Notes: generated from the sequence alone by a model not told the origin. Shown: positions 22,244 to 33,210, counted from the stretch's first letter. The stretch is 64,000 bases of DNA from Hermatobates lingyangjiaoensis (GCA_026182355.1 JAPFBL010000226.1:730001-794000); one strand, 5' to 3'. A program made the numbers and translations.

Positions 22244-22292
<49 letters not shown>
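22050..22292. repeat. Two (TA)n tracts around an HHR-poor insert
   Basis: TA tracts at about 22052-22094 and 22247-22292. The insert between them includes TTCTTCAGGAGATGAAAAG, a possible CTGAAGA remnant on the minus strand, without other ribozyme parts. Confidence 0.7.
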
Positions 22293-22295
<3 letters not shown>

Positions 22296-22548
22296 GTTGT
22301 ATAAACATAATACATACATGCGTATATGAAGAAGGCGACCAACTGGACATTATTAAATTTAAAATGATCAAAATCAACCTTAATATGGTCGATATTAGAA
22401 CAATTTGTCACCCGGATGACGCGAGAGAGATGTATTCTCTTCTTCTGATATTCTCCTTATGACGAAATGTATGAAACATCGACGATAAAAGTGTTGTTAA
22501 TTCTTGTTTTGTGTAATTCAAAGTAATTTAAAAGTGTACAAAAAACGG

Positions 22549-22645
22549 TGATAGCCATGCTCTAAATGGTTCTCATTAGATCACCGAACTTAAGCACGAA
22601 TGGGAGTGATACTTGGATGACACCATATGCTTGTAGATGCTACCG
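22549..22645 (+). pseudogene. 5S rRNA-like segment (pseudogene or 5S-derived SINE head)
   Basis: The order ATAGCCATGC, GTTCTCATTAGATCACCGAA, CTTAAGCACGAATGGG, then GTGATACTTGGATGACACC follows metazoan 5S rRNA, including the internal Pol III promoter wording (AAGCAC and TACTTGGATG). Many bases differ from any working 5S and the ends are degraded, so it is not a functional gene. Some SINE families (SINE3 type) start with 5S, and I cannot tell that from a plain pseudogene. Confidence 0.7.
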
Positions 22646-22649
22646 ATAG

Positions 22650-23040
22650 AGTGGTACATCCATAGTTAAATGGGTTCTGAATCACAAATGTACCACATTT
22701 GTGAACAATATAAAGTTCGTAATGCTTATAAATGTGAGAATTGGTTAAAAAGTAACACACAAACCAAGTTGTTTTCGTAGGTTGAGTTTTCATCCAAAAA
22801 GAGATTCTAGAGTGGCAAATCCAGAGAGTGAAGAGTTTTACAGGCCCAACACACAAGTGAAAATGAAAAGGCCAACTAAATCGAAATTGAAAGTGCTTTG
22901 CTTCGCACTTTTATACTATCTCAGAAGGAAGTGAAACACAAGTTGAAATAGTAATAGAGGAGAAAACAAACTCCGATATCCAAATCATCTTGCTCGAGAA
23001 CAGATACCGCAAACAAGTCAACGAAACATTTGACGTTTTT
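22650..23040. other. Stretch after the 5S-like segment, unassigned
   Basis: Could be the body of a 5S-derived SINE. It includes the small palindrome ATGTACCACATTTG/ACAAATGTGGTACAT near 22690. No coding evidence. Confidence 0.35.
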
Positions 23041-23270
23041 CTATAAGATATGCCGTAACCGCGACATTATGGCAGAGTTTGGGACGGTGGCGTGAGAGCG
23101 CTGAGACGAAGGCGTCCTTGGACTCGCTGTGGCGCTTGTCAGCTGACTGCAACCGGTCCCACTGACCCCACAGAGCGTCACCACATCGCGGCCGCTCACC
23201 TCGCGCTCCGCCAGTCAGGCTAAGCACTCAGGGCAGCCATCTCCAGCTGCAATTACCAGCACTCCAGGCT
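23040..23270. repeat. GC-rich dispersed segment, second copy
   Basis: Shares CTTGTCAGCTGACTGC, CCACTGACCCC and GCCAGTCAGGCTAAGC with the similarly ordered parts of 20771-20900. A 69-codon minus-strand frame here has no splice or homology support. Confidence 0.4.
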
Positions 23271-23969
23271 CATAACACAGTTATATTCCATGCAGCCAAA
23301 CCACGTTCTTTTAATTGTTCAAATCCATAACAAACATAAGGATTATAACAAAAGTTATAATATTCCTTATCATTACATTTACTATCAAAAACAAAATAAT
23401 AATAATATATTTATAATACAACCTTCAGAAATTATAGTCATTCTAGTTACCAACATACAAAATTATACAGATTAATTTAAATTTAGAAAAGAATGATAGT
23501 AATTTTCTTGTTGATACGGAAAAGTTACTATAAATTTTAAAAAAAGGTGTTTAATGTAACTTAAAAAGAAAGACATTTCAAAATTTACATACAAACACAA
23601 TAACGTTTAACACCAAAACAATAATGTACCTACTGTGTTTCCTACTTATGTTATAAAGAAAAAGTACTGTTTTAACATTATTGAAAAGGTTATACATAAA
23701 AAAAAGTTACTAACTATTCTATTAATAATATCCATACGTATTTTTGAATGAATTAGAGGGAAACTAGGGGCACTCCAAGTGATTAATCCTAGGCACTCCA
23801 TATTCAATGAGTACTGACTAAGCGTGAGTAATAATCATTGCCCATTTCTGAAGTAAGTCGTTGTGGGTGATGAGAAATATATGTTTCTTATCAATTTTCA
23901 ACAAAGATTCTAACTTAAAGAAATAGACCACTATGGTACAGATCAACAAACAAAATTTCAATAGATGAA
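23271..23969. other. Gene-free AT-rich stretch
   Basis: Nothing recognisable. Confidence 0.5.
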
Positions 23970-24262
23970 ATCAATGATCAAAAAATAACATGAATGGGGA
24001 AAAAAGACTAAGATCTTTCAACCGTAACAAGCCGTCTTCATCAGAGTCAAAAACCCAACTGAAACCCAACTGAAACAGATGCAGAAACATCTGGTGAGGG
24101 GTTGAGAAGAGTGGGAGGGAAGAGTGGTATTTTAAAAGGGTGTAAGTGCAGGAAAGGACAAATGTCCAGAGAGGGATGTTTGGGGAAACAAAGGAGTACA
24201 GTAAGAAAGAGTAAAAAAACTATCCGCTAGCTGTCAAACCTCTTAGAATTGTTATACATGAA
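23970..24262 (-). mobile_element. PLE family A 3' end: UTR plus pseudo-LTR, no coding part
   Basis: From about 24262 down to 24050 it matches the 3' UTR that follows the endonuclease at 47640-47815 (shared GAAACATCTGGTGA on the plus strand and GGACAAATGTCCAGA). Below 24050 comes the family A hammerhead unit. The copy is 5'-truncated just after the coding region would end. Confidence 0.85.
24006..24048 (-). ncRNA. Hammerhead ribozyme, family A (consensus box, weak helix II)
   Basis: Core CTGATGA matches the strict consensus. GACT/AGTC, GAAA, AGATCT and T17 are intact. Helix II is weakened because ACCG became ACGG. Confidence 0.65.
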
Positions 24263-27060
24263 ATAAAGAAAAAAAAAATTGTTAAAGGTGGAAAAAACAG
24301 AAACTTGTAGTTAAAAACCAATGGATAAATAGTAATTAAAGAAGAATGTACCATCTTACCTTTTGAATTCCCTTCCTTGCTGTACTATTATCTGAGAATG
24401 TGAAACAGTTTCATTCTGGAAGATGAACAAGATACGAAACTGGTTGGGTAAAGATGGAAATCTAAAAGGTAAGATGTTACATTATTCTTTAATTGTTATA
24501 ACTTGTAATGTAATAATAAAAATTCGTTTATGTTGACAAATGTAAAATAAAATAGTTCATATTTAGTTGAATTAATATTTAAATCTGTTAACAACCCAAG
24601 GAATATTTTTATCTCTATTCTTACGTATATTCTTATTTTTACTATAGATATATTCATAATACTTATCGAAGATTATAATTACTGTTCAGCCATGATAATG
24701 TAATATAGGATGAATTAAGCTTATAAAATGCAACCAAATATACATTAAACTGGAGGTTTCTACTGATAAATGAAATATAACAACCTAATAATGAATGAAA
24801 AATGAAAACTGAATGATATATAATGGTGATTTTAAAAGTACCTCGTACGTTATTGAACCAGTGAAGGAGAACATTAAACATGTTTTGCTTGGTACGTGGC
24901 TCAAGTTGAGAGAAGTAAAGAGACAGGAGGGCCAGCAGCAGACTGCAAGGAGGCTCTAGATTGAATAACTTTGAAGTGTATTGATCAGATTGATAATGGG
25001 AGACTGTTAGGAAACAATAGGCAGGTACACGGTTCGTTTGGTTCAGCCTTGCGTCCCAAGACGAGTAGAGACCATTAGGGTGATAAGAAGAAATGATCAA
25101 TAGGGCATGAGATAGCGTGGCTTCATCATGCCAAGTAGTAGGGTTAATTTAGATGTCGCTGGGTAGGACGAAGCAATTTGACTAACAGATGCAGCAGTCA
25201 ATCTTACAGATATACCGTTCCCAACTTTTAGTGTCCAAACTGCATATACTGCATTCAACATAAAAATCTACGCATTCATGCAATTTCTGCTACCTCAAAT
25301 ATAATTAAATTTGAATGATTAAAACGTGGGGTACAGGACACATATAAATTTCTTGTCAGGAAATTTTGTAGGAAAACACTATCTACAACAATTAAAATAT
25401 ATAGATATCTATTTGAATAATTGGAAATAGCTCTAATAAGAATACAAATTCCTGAATTTCATTTCATATCTGCTCTTAATTACTATATTTCTTTTATACA
25501 TATCAGTAAGTAAATGAAACAAAAAAGGATAAACATTTAGAACGTGTCAATTCTTTCATAGTTTCAGGCGATGAATGGTCACATTATCCTTATTTCGGTT
25601 CCCAGTTCCAAGACATGTAGATAGCTAGATGTCTTTCGATTTTTCAAAATTGTCTTTTCTCTAACATATTTCAGTCTTCAATTTTGGTTTTCAACTTTTC
25701 AGTTGTTTCCGCCCTTTCTTGTTCCTAACTGCCAGCTAAGCACGTTAGAGATTTTATCATTTTAAAGTGACGCATGTAATAGTTTGTTCCTATGTTTGTA
25801 AACGAAGCGAGGAATGCTCCGGTACACGAGGGGGCGAACAGGTCTCAGATGGGTGCCGTGTAAGGTTCATCCAGTAGCACACTCTTCCGAATAGCCTGCT
25901 CCTCTTGGGTCCCCAATGCTAGAGTTTGATAGGGAAAATAAAATTGTCGAACCACTGTCATCCAACCACATCCTCTCTAATCTATCTGCCATCTCCTTTG
26001 CTACAACTCAGCCGTGGTCTGCAGTTCACTGGAAGAGTATCTTTTTATATTCATGCGATAATAAAACTAATATAAGATCAATAAGTTTATAGAGAAGAAT
26101 AACAACGAAAATCAATCAACGAATACAATAGAACCAGCTCATCCAAAGCGTTCTTAAGTACATCCCCGGTCGTAACGCTAAGATCCCTTTGGAGCACGCA
26201 CATAAGTCGCTTAATTATCTCCTTCAGATATATCTGCTCCCTGACTCAGCTCCTAAAGAGTTGAGTTTTCAGGTTATGTTTTTAGCTAACATTTCCTTTT
26301 ATTTAATTACCTATTATGTTATCTTTTTCACCCCTTTCTTTCTTTAAGGGTTGTCCTGTTGTATACCATCAGTACCTGTTTTCTATCAGTGAAACAGTTT
26401 TGTATCTATTTATGACTATGCTACTAACACATATATACTTAAACGATGTAAAAACTACCCAAAATGGACAATGAATTTGAAAGGTCAACCAGAAGTTAAC
26501 ATGAATAAAAATAAAAACCTAGCATGATAATTTATTTTATATAAATATCTATTTATTAACTGAACTTAGGTGGTTTTAGTTGCATAAAATTAAAGAGTAG
26601 GAACAATTCCTTATTAAATTCTAAAATCATTGAGTCGTTTTAAAAACCATGGGACAAGAAACACCATGATTATCAATTTTTCCTACATTACATAAATTTA
26701 CGCTAAATTACTCCCCAGCCAACCTAAGCTCTCACGAATATCCCATCATTGCATTAGAGCTAATGAATTACCTAAGGCAAGACAAGTCTGAACCCAGCTA
26801 ATCTTAGAAAGCTTTTAGGAAATGATATTAATATGTTTAAATCAGACCAACTACTAATTTTGATAATACTGAAGAAGGATAATAATTACTTCAATCAATA
26901 GCTAAGACAATTACTGTTAATTATTATTATTAGAGTAGTATATTACTATAATAATAAGGTATCTAATAACCTTGCAATATTAGCACCCCCCGCCCCCCTC
27001 AATGCAGTTAAGATTGAAAGGCATACATATTATAATGGACTCACAGTAAAATGTATCTTA
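24263..27060. other. Gene-free stretch
   Basis: A 145-codon minus-strand open frame at 24663-25100 is the longest non-repeat frame here. I see no domain, splice context or codon pattern to support it. A GC-balanced patch at about 25800-25930 is unassigned. Confidence 0.4.
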
Positions 27061-27070
27061 ATTTCAGAAT

Positions 27071-27125
27071 GAAATATTTCTTTCACAATATAACTTAGTG
27101 AAATATTTCTTTCACAATATAACTT
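27071..27125. repeat. Tandem duplication, 29-bp unit
   Basis: GAAATATTTCTTTCACAATA plus nine bases occurs twice head to tail. Confidence 0.95.
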
Positions 27126-27879
27126 TCTAACTATATGGAACACTTTCCTTCAGCTTTCCATAACTACGACCATAGAAATTTATTTCAGCAAAATTTCAAA
27201 ATACGTAGATTATTTATTCTAATAGTAATCAAGCTTAATATAATCTAAATTAATCTGTCACTTAAGCAACACTCAAAAACTTGAGTGTCTAATAATGCAT
27301 GATTATGAAAATTGCATTAACTCATTTTCCATTCTGTTTCACTGATTGCATTGAATCAACAAAAAAGAGTGTAGAGAGCGTAACTTGAAACTCTTATATA
27401 AATCTAGAAAAATTCATTCTATTCTATTTAGTAAGTTATTCAAGTATAAGTACAGTGAAATTTGTTTGGAATGTGGCAGTATGATGATGTTTGGATTGAG
27501 TTGTATGATGACGAATAATTTCAAATACTGTGGTTATTTTCTATTCACATTCTTTTTCTCTCTATGAAATAAAGATCAAAATCTATATTTTTTAAAAAAA
27601 AATCTTACTTATATATCTGATTTTAATAGGTCTATTTTAATATTTTAATAATTTATTTCTACACGTACCTTTCTGCACTTGTATTGACTGGTTAATTTTT
27701 GTATGATTTCCTATTTACTTTGTTATAGGCCTATGAAATGTTTTTTTTTTTTTTTTTATTAAGAAATACAAAGTCGGCATTAAGCGTTTGAAAAACTTGC
27801 AACAATGATGGAACATGGTTATTTACCATATTTTTACTGTGATTAGGTAGGTATTTTCAGGGTTTATTGTAATATATGA

Positions 27880-28059
27880 TCAAACCACAATATGAAATGA
27901 GAAAACAAGAATAATATCTTCCAACCGTAACAAGCTTTGACTGGTTGAGTTTTTGACTCTAACGAAGACGGCTTGTTACGGTTGAAAGATCCTAGTCTTG
28001 TTTTCCCATTTCATATTGTGGTTTGATCATTGATTGTTATTTCACGTGTTATGTGAAAT

Positions 28060-28060
<1 letters not shown>
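27880..28060. repeat. Family A palindrome, ribozymes dead
   Basis: The right-arm ribozyme (27955-27997,+) reads CTAACGA, losing the invariant G5. The left arm is truncated after the CCGTAACAAGC segment. A (TA)n tract follows at 28067-28096. Confidence 0.75.
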
Positions 28061-28098
<38 letters not shown>

Positions 28099-28129
28099 GG
28101 TAACTCACCACAAATTAGAGAAGATAGTC

Positions 28130-28165
28130 GCTCTAAGGCCTTTCGTTTTCACGTCGTCAGAGAGC
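28130..28165 (-). ncRNA. Hammerhead ribozyme, PLE family I
   Basis: The strongest stem set in the window. Helix I GCTCT/AGAGC (five pairs), core CTGACGA, helix II GT/AC with a GAAA-type loop, GAAA, helix III palindrome AGGCCT, cleavage-site T. It begins about 25 nt after the PLE stop codon on the same strand. Confidence 0.8.
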
Positions 28166-28189
28166 AAGTGAATACAAGTTGTAAGCAGG

Positions 28190-28398
28190 TTATGAATTTT
28201 GATTTAAAGAAGGAGTAAGATTGGCATCATTGACAGTATTTTTCCCTATAACTGTTGAAATAGTCTTGATTTGTTTGATAATTCCTTCAATTAGAAATTC
28301 ATCTAATTTAAAAAGGCCTGGACTAGTGTTGACCAAGTTCTTAGAAAAGTCTTTTATGAGGGCGCTTTCAACAATGTTTCTTCTTCTTTCACATGACA
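28190..28398 (-). pseudogene. PLE protein C-terminus (left arm)
   Basis: An open stretch CERRRNIVESALIKDF, then SPGLFKLDEFLIEGI and a polar tail to a stop at 28190. The ESALIK and GLFKLD wording matches the tail of PLE proteins after the GIY-YIG domain (compare the SLIKFNRS and GLFKLD segments at 4366-4460 and 47816-47900). The endonuclease core and RT are absent; the copy is 5'-truncated at the palindrome centre. Confidence 0.75.
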
Positions 28399-28413
28399 TA
28401 AAAACCAACTCCT

Positions 28414-28623
28414 TTGTCATGTGAAAGAAGAAGAAACATTGTTGAAAGCGCCCTCATAAAAGACTTTTCTAAGAACTTGGTCAACACTAGTCCAGGCCTT
28501 TTTAAATTAGATGAATTTCTAATTGAAGGAATTATCAAACAAATCAAGACTATTTCAACAGTTATAGGGAAAAATACTGTCAATGATGCCAATCTTACTC
28601 CTTCTTTAAATCAAAATTCATAA
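28414..28623 (+). pseudogene. PLE protein C-terminus (right arm)
   Basis: Same peptide as the left arm, ending in a stop at 28621-28623, with the hammerhead starting at 28648. It is too short to act alone. Confidence 0.75.
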
Positions 28624-28647
28624 CCTGCTTACAACTTGTATTCACTT

Positions 28648-28683
28648 GCTCTCTGACGACGTGAAAACGAAAGGCCTTAGAGC
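28648..28683 (+). ncRNA. Hammerhead ribozyme, PLE family I (mirror copy)
   Basis: Identical to the left-arm ribozyme: GCTCT/AGAGC, CTGACGA, AGGCCT, T17. Confidence 0.8.
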
Positions 28684-28834
28684 GACTATCTTCTCTAATT
28701 TGTGGTGAGTTACCTGAATATTTATATCACGTGTTATTGTGACAATTTTCTATATATATATATATATGCAAAATAATCACAAGAACACATTATTTGAAAA
28801 TAATTCCAATGTATTTTCACTGCGGTAAATTAAT

Positions 28835-28837
<3 letters not shown>

Positions 28838-28877
<40 letters not shown>
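28838..28877. repeat. (TA)n microsatellite
   Basis: Interrupted TA tract between the family I palindrome and a further ribozyme relic. Confidence 0.9.
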
Positions 28878-28968
28878 ACACATTTATGGAGAATAATCAA
28901 AATAAATAAACACGTGATACAATCAATGAAGTTTAAACTACAAGTAAAAAGGAAAACAGTAGAAATAA

Positions 28969-29005
28969 ATTCTGTGAAGCCTTTCAATTTATGTCATCAG
29001 AGAAT
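28969..29005 (-). ncRNA. Hammerhead-like relic related to family I
   Basis: Helix I ATTCT/AGAAT (five pairs, different bases from family I), core CTGATGA, GAAA, helix III AGGCTT. Two extra bases lie between helix III and helix I, which would disturb the cleavage site. Confidence 0.45.
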
Positions 29006-29325
29006 AAACAAAGTAATAACTCACTACTACGAGTATATTTCGACTGCCTCTTCTAGGAAAAAAAAATTTACAACAGGTAAAAAGAGTTGAGTTTCTCCTA
29101 TGTGAATCGTCACTTCTTTTTGGAGCGACTCACATCTTTCTACTTTTGACTATATTACTACAGTCAAAATATAGTAGCGACTTTTTGTGATCTTTTCTGT
29201 TTTGTGACTTTTTGTGATTCTGTTATTTCAGTGAATTTAATTTATATATATAATCCAAAACATAAAACATGAGAGAAGTTATAAACGATTCAAAGAAAAG
29301 AAAGCGGAAAACGAAAACAAATATT

Positions 29326-29356
29326 GCTTTAATATTTCGACCTCGTCATCAAGAGT
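29326..29356 (-). ncRNA. Family B-like hammerhead relic
   Basis: TTGATGACGAGGTCGAAATA resembles family B, but C3 is T and helix I does not pair. Confidence 0.35.
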
Positions 29357-31090
29357 TAAAGAATATGAAGAAGAAGAGAATTCTTTTCGGTTGGCAAGCA
29401 GCAACTCAAATTTTTTTATAAAAATCAAAATATTTCGTGATCAGAAATTTATTTTTTTTTTATTTTAATTTTTTTATTTAGGATAATTATATCAGTTTTT
29501 CCTTTCATCGAACAACAATAATGAAGCTGATTTCCTCTCAAAAGAAGGAGAGTGATGAAGACATGCTTCAGATCTCACTTGCCAGATCATGATTTCATGG
29601 CTTTCTGTAGCTTGTGTCTTAGCTAGAAAGATGTTAGTTTTTGTTGGCATGACCATGTGGCCCAGGTGGTTGTTTAGTTGATTTGAAATCTGTTAGGGAT
29701 CCTGTCTGTTGGAGCAGATGGGTAGACCAGGTGGACTTGCTTCGTGTAAACCAACATACTTTGTCTTCTCTCTCAGCGTAAATATACTAATTTACACAGC
29801 AAACATATTGCTTGACATTAACATCTGCATTCTATTTTTATAAAAGCACAATTCGTTTTGAGAAACATTATCTTTACAGATTAAGGTATTTTATTTCATA
29901 AGCTGAACACATGTAGGTCATGAAACCTTAGTGATACCAGAAAACCGGTTTTATTTCACAACGGTAGTCTAAATTTTGTCGTATTCTATTTTATTTATAA
30001 TTGAAATCTTTTAAGAATAACTGAAATCTCATCATTTGGTAAACATGAAATTTCGTTCCTTTCCGAGAAAGGCTCATCTTCTGCAAGAAACATCTGGTCA
30101 CAGTACTCGGGAATTCTTGTCAAGAGGTACCCGTCAACCAACAGATTACACCAACGACTACCAAAAAACAAGTTCAATATATTCAGCTCGTATATATTTT
30201 GAAATACACTTCAGTCATTATTCTGACCATAATACAATAGGAGCTGCAATTTATCATAAAACGACAAGATATTATAAACAATATAGATGTCTCCTTGTTA
30301 CCTGAAATTTTGAAAAAAATGATAGATTATTATACAAGGTAAGTGAAATGAGAGAGAATCGTATAAGTACTCAACGGTACGAAATTAAATGCAAAGCTGC
30401 GTGCGTACCCATTGAAATACTTTATGTTCTGGTTTTGTTCCATTGATTTAGTATTATTAAAACTGATGAAAGTAATCATTGCATAACTTTGAATGCTTCA
30501 TTAGAATTTCCTCTCTTCGTGACCAATAAGATAGTAATTTTGTACTTCCAAAGAGAAAAGCTGCTGAGCTTCTGGACCAGATGGCTCTAATAGCAAGGAC
30601 AATGACTGATCGGCGGCCTGGAGGCGCAAGTTAAGATGGGAGAGATGAGGTAGCAGGTGGGTTGAAACACCTGCCTTCCTGCAAGGTTGTCTATCTCTAT
30701 CAGATCGTCACTTGGTCTTCTCTCTCGCTCTCCCTCTATCAGTGCAGCAACAGGTGGGCCACATTGATTTCAAGCCGGAAACAAGCCCACACGTTCAAGC
30801 CAATCCCCTTAAGCACTCCTCTGCTCTTGTAATCCTTATCATGAACTTAAAACACATCCCTTGTAACTTAAACGTTAATACTATGAAATTCTGCCTGTAC
30901 TAATAGTCTTTTGGACTATTCTTTATTTATTTTAAACATAAACATAATTTACTTATTTTACAATATTTGCTCGTTTGGATTCATTTATTACTTTTCATTT
31001 TGAACTAATTTATATTTTCGGTTTCCCCTTCCTGCGTATATTGGCAACGCTTAGTCTTCCTATTGCACACCAGGATATTTTTAGACATCT
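29357..31090. other. Stretch without a supported gene
   Basis: A 60-codon minus-strand frame at 29995-30177 has protein-like composition, with a TTGTTTTTTGGTAG acceptor-like site inside it and AATAAA overlapping its stop. Its phase does not join the exon candidate at 32851-32979, so I leave it uncalled. A GC-balanced patch at about 30560-30800 is unassigned. Confidence 0.4.
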
Positions 31091-31097
31091 CGGGAGG

Positions 31098-31134
31098 CTC
31101 TCCTGATGACAATTTGTTGAAATATTGAACTGAG
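31098..31134 (+). ncRNA. Hammerhead ribozyme, family G (weak helix I)
   Basis: Core CTGATGA (exact), GAAA, ATAT helix III, cleavage-site T. Helix I has only two direct pairs before a mismatch, with CTC and GAG available further out. Confidence 0.45.
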
Positions 31135-31164
31135 TTATTGTAGTGTCTCCTCTTCGTGGTTTAT

Positions 31165-32100
31165 TCATATACATCAATGATCAAACGACAATATGAAAAG
31201 GGGACAAAAAGACTATTATACAAAAAGAATATTATACAGTTGATATCTTAAAAAGATTTATAAATAATTGCTTTTTTTTTGGAAAATTTTTTCTAACCGA
31301 GTTTGTAATAAACAATTTTAACTGTACGAAGGGAACAAAAAGAGGGAATCAGATTGAATAGACCACGAGTTTCATTCCTAAAAGGAGAAAATAAGTTACG
31401 AAATGCCAATTCTTGGATAGAAATGCACTACCAAATAATGAAGTAAGTAGGCACCATACTTTGATTGAGTAATTTAAACTTATACGATGAAATTCGATAC
31501 AGTGACAAGCATGGAATCATATTAATAATGATATTCACGTGGAACTAACCACTTGGCAAGTTAGGAATTGACTATTGCGTCAGAAATGATGTAACAGTGG
31601 CGCGATAGTGATAAAAGAAGTAGCAAGCAAATACTTGGTCACTTTGATTGCCAGATATCTTGACATGACGAACACTAACTTCACGTAATACACGACAAAC
31701 ATAACCGACTACTCAAGCCTCCCAATTGCTGTTATAACAAGGTTATTACATTTATTAAGGTCCAATTTTATGGCAAAGTACATCAACTGCTATCTCAAAT
31801 AACCATTATTCAAAGTCAAATAGCATTTTACGAAAATTATAGGTTATTTTAATTAATGTTACTTACCATTAGTTATCTGTGATAATATCATATGAAGTAT
31901 GAAGTACATAGAAATGTTATTCAGCTTAATGACAAATAAGGTTTAGTTTTAAACGATATAGTAAAATTAGGCCAGAACTGTAGTAAGTGCTAATTAGCAA
32001 ATCATGCTGTTAAAATTGTACGGAAGGTGTGAAGTTTGAGTGATATATTTATAATCCAAAAAAGCAAAGTATTAACTTTGTATTTAATCAAACTTATTTT
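31165..32100. other. Mostly gene-free; family A arm fragment at its start
   Basis: ATCAATGATCAAACGACAAT at about 31173 begins a family A arm that ends before the ribozyme. The remainder shows nothing. Confidence 0.55.
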
Positions 32101-32103
32101 AAT

Positions 32104-32205
32104 AATTTAGGGTAAACAAAGGAGTACAGTGGTTTGATCATTGATTGTTATTTGACGTGTTTATGTGAACTCATATTATCGATATATATATATATATATA
32201 TAAAA
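32104..32205 (-). mobile_element. PLE family A terminal fragment
   Basis: AAACAAAGGAGTACAG from the PLE 3' UTR is joined directly to GTGGTTTGATCATTGATTGT from the far side of the pseudo-LTR, deleting or inverting the ribozyme. It ends in (TA)n at about 32185. Confidence 0.6.
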
Positions 32206-32475
32206 ACAGATTCAATAATATATCGACCGTTTGATAGAATAGGTGTGTTCTCTAATCGGGGTTCGGTCAATTTTCCAGGATAAAAAATCAAACTCTCGTT
32301 GCCAACGATTCTAGTCTAGTCTAGTTCTAGTCTAGTCGAAGGTTTTGTCCGGTTAACATTGTTGTTCCTTTAAATAATGTAAAATTAATTTTCTTAGTTA
32401 AAAAATTCTTACTTCTGCCTTTGAAAAAGGTTTTAAATAAAACCGAAACGTTGGCAACAAGAGTTTGATATATAT
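32205..32475. repeat. Family D unit (hammerhead-like)
   Basis: AACAGATTCAATAATATATC starts the left arm. The right half carries TGCCTTTGAAAAAGG, a helix II GGTTTT/AAAACC, GAAACGT and TGGCA. A CTAGT-rich short repeat at about 32309-32338 sits in the centre. Confidence 0.7.
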
Positions 32476-32499
32476 ATATATATTATATATATATATATA

Positions 32500-32640
32500 T
32501 ATATCAATGATCAAACCACAATAAGAAAATAAAAAACCAAACCAAAATAAGAAAAGATCTAAGTCTTGTTTTCCCATTTTTTTATTGTGGTTTGATCATT
32601 GATTGTTATTTCACGTGTTTATGTGAAATCTTTATATATA
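32500..32640. repeat. Family A arms without ribozyme core
   Basis: Left arm ATCAATGATCAAACCACAAT and right arm TCTAAGTCTTGTTTTCCCAT are fused, with the CUGANGA-to-GAAA part lost. Confidence 0.7.
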
Positions 32641-32658
32641 TATAAAAGCTGGGTTTTT

Positions 32659-32701
32659 GACTCTGACGAAGTCCGCTTGTTACGGTTGAAAGATCTTAGT
32701 C
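32659..32701 (+). ncRNA. Hammerhead ribozyme, family A
   Basis: Helix I GACT/AGTC, CTGACGA, helix II CCG/CGG, GAAA, AGATCT, T17. It stands as a right arm only and follows a (TA)n tract directly. Confidence 0.75.
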
Positions 32702-32850
32702 TTGTTTTCCCATTTCATATTGTGGTTTAATCACTGTTTGTAATTTCACGTGTTAGTGTGAAATCTTTTTATATATAAATGGTATTGCCAGAAAATTGAA
32801 TACAGGTGACGAATATTTATGAGGTTAGAGATTTGGGAGTAAGTGCTCAC

Positions 32851-32979
32851 CTGTGACGTGCTTCTTCCTGTAGTGAGGGGTCCTGGAGGACCAGTGAACA
32901 GGAGGCGAGGGGGCCGAGTGAGGCCTGTGCTCCGGCGAGCTGCCCTCTTCAGCCAGTTTGGATCCAGCCCTCCTCACAC
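32851..32979 (-). CDS. Candidate internal exon of an unidentified host gene
   Basis: A 129-nt, clearly GC-rich island in AT-rich DNA. It is bounded on the minus strand by an acceptor (TTGATTGTTTAG) and a strong donor (CACAG followed by GTGAGC). One reading frame is open across it; the other two contain stops. Entry and exit phases agree: two bases complete the first codon and one base starts the last, giving a symmetric class 1-1 exon of 42 whole codons. The peptide is basic and rich in Ser, Pro, His and Arg (it includes EEGSSPEHRPHSAPSPPVHW), so probably a disordered linker. I do not recognise the protein. If real, the window lies largely within introns of this gene, transcribed on the minus strand. 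Confidence 0.5.
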
Positions 32980-33055
32980 CTAAACAATCAAAATCATCGC
33001 TTATAACACAAATCAATCAGTGAGTCTCTTCACTGATGTAATCTTTCTCCACCAG

Positions 33056-33193
33056 ATACTTGATTTGATTACTTTGAACAAGGAAAGGTGTGAGCAGCTA
33101 CTGCGTGCATCAGTCATTGAAAGATATCTGAGACTCTTCATCTTTAATGTAAACTTGAATTTTCCCGGAACGACATACGGACAACCCAAAAAA
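33056..33193 (+). CDS. Weak exon candidate, plus strand
   Basis: A 138-nt open segment between an acceptor-like TCTTTCTCCACCAG and a donor-like AAAAAAGTAAGC, phase 0 at both ends, 46 codons. The peptide (it includes ERCEQLLRASVIERYLRLFI) looks protein-like but matches nothing I know. It lies only 76 bases from the better exon candidate on the other strand, so at most one of the two is likely to be real. Background AT-rich DNA can give such frames by chance. Confidence 0.25.
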
Positions 33194-33210
33194 GTAAGCA
33201 ACAAGGTCAA

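Larger units (their letters stand above)
28092..28721. repeat. Family I palindrome, about 307-bp arms, near perfect
   Basis: Arms 28092-28398 and 28415-28721 are reverse complements with essentially no differences that I can see; the two encoded peptides agree over 60 or more residues. The spacer is about 16 bases. Each arm reads outward as PLE C-terminus, stop codon, hammerhead. The left edge meets (TA)n. Either a recent event, active gene conversion, or an assembly artefact. Confidence 0.9.

Noticed and set aside
24663..25100. 145-codon minus-strand open frame
   Set aside because: No domain, no splice or start context, hydrophobic low-information composition; long chance frames are expected in 64 kb.
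29995..30177. Possible terminal exon on the minus strand
   Set aside because: The acceptor-like site and AATAAA are suggestive, but the phase does not match the exon candidate at 32851 and no protein family is recognisable.
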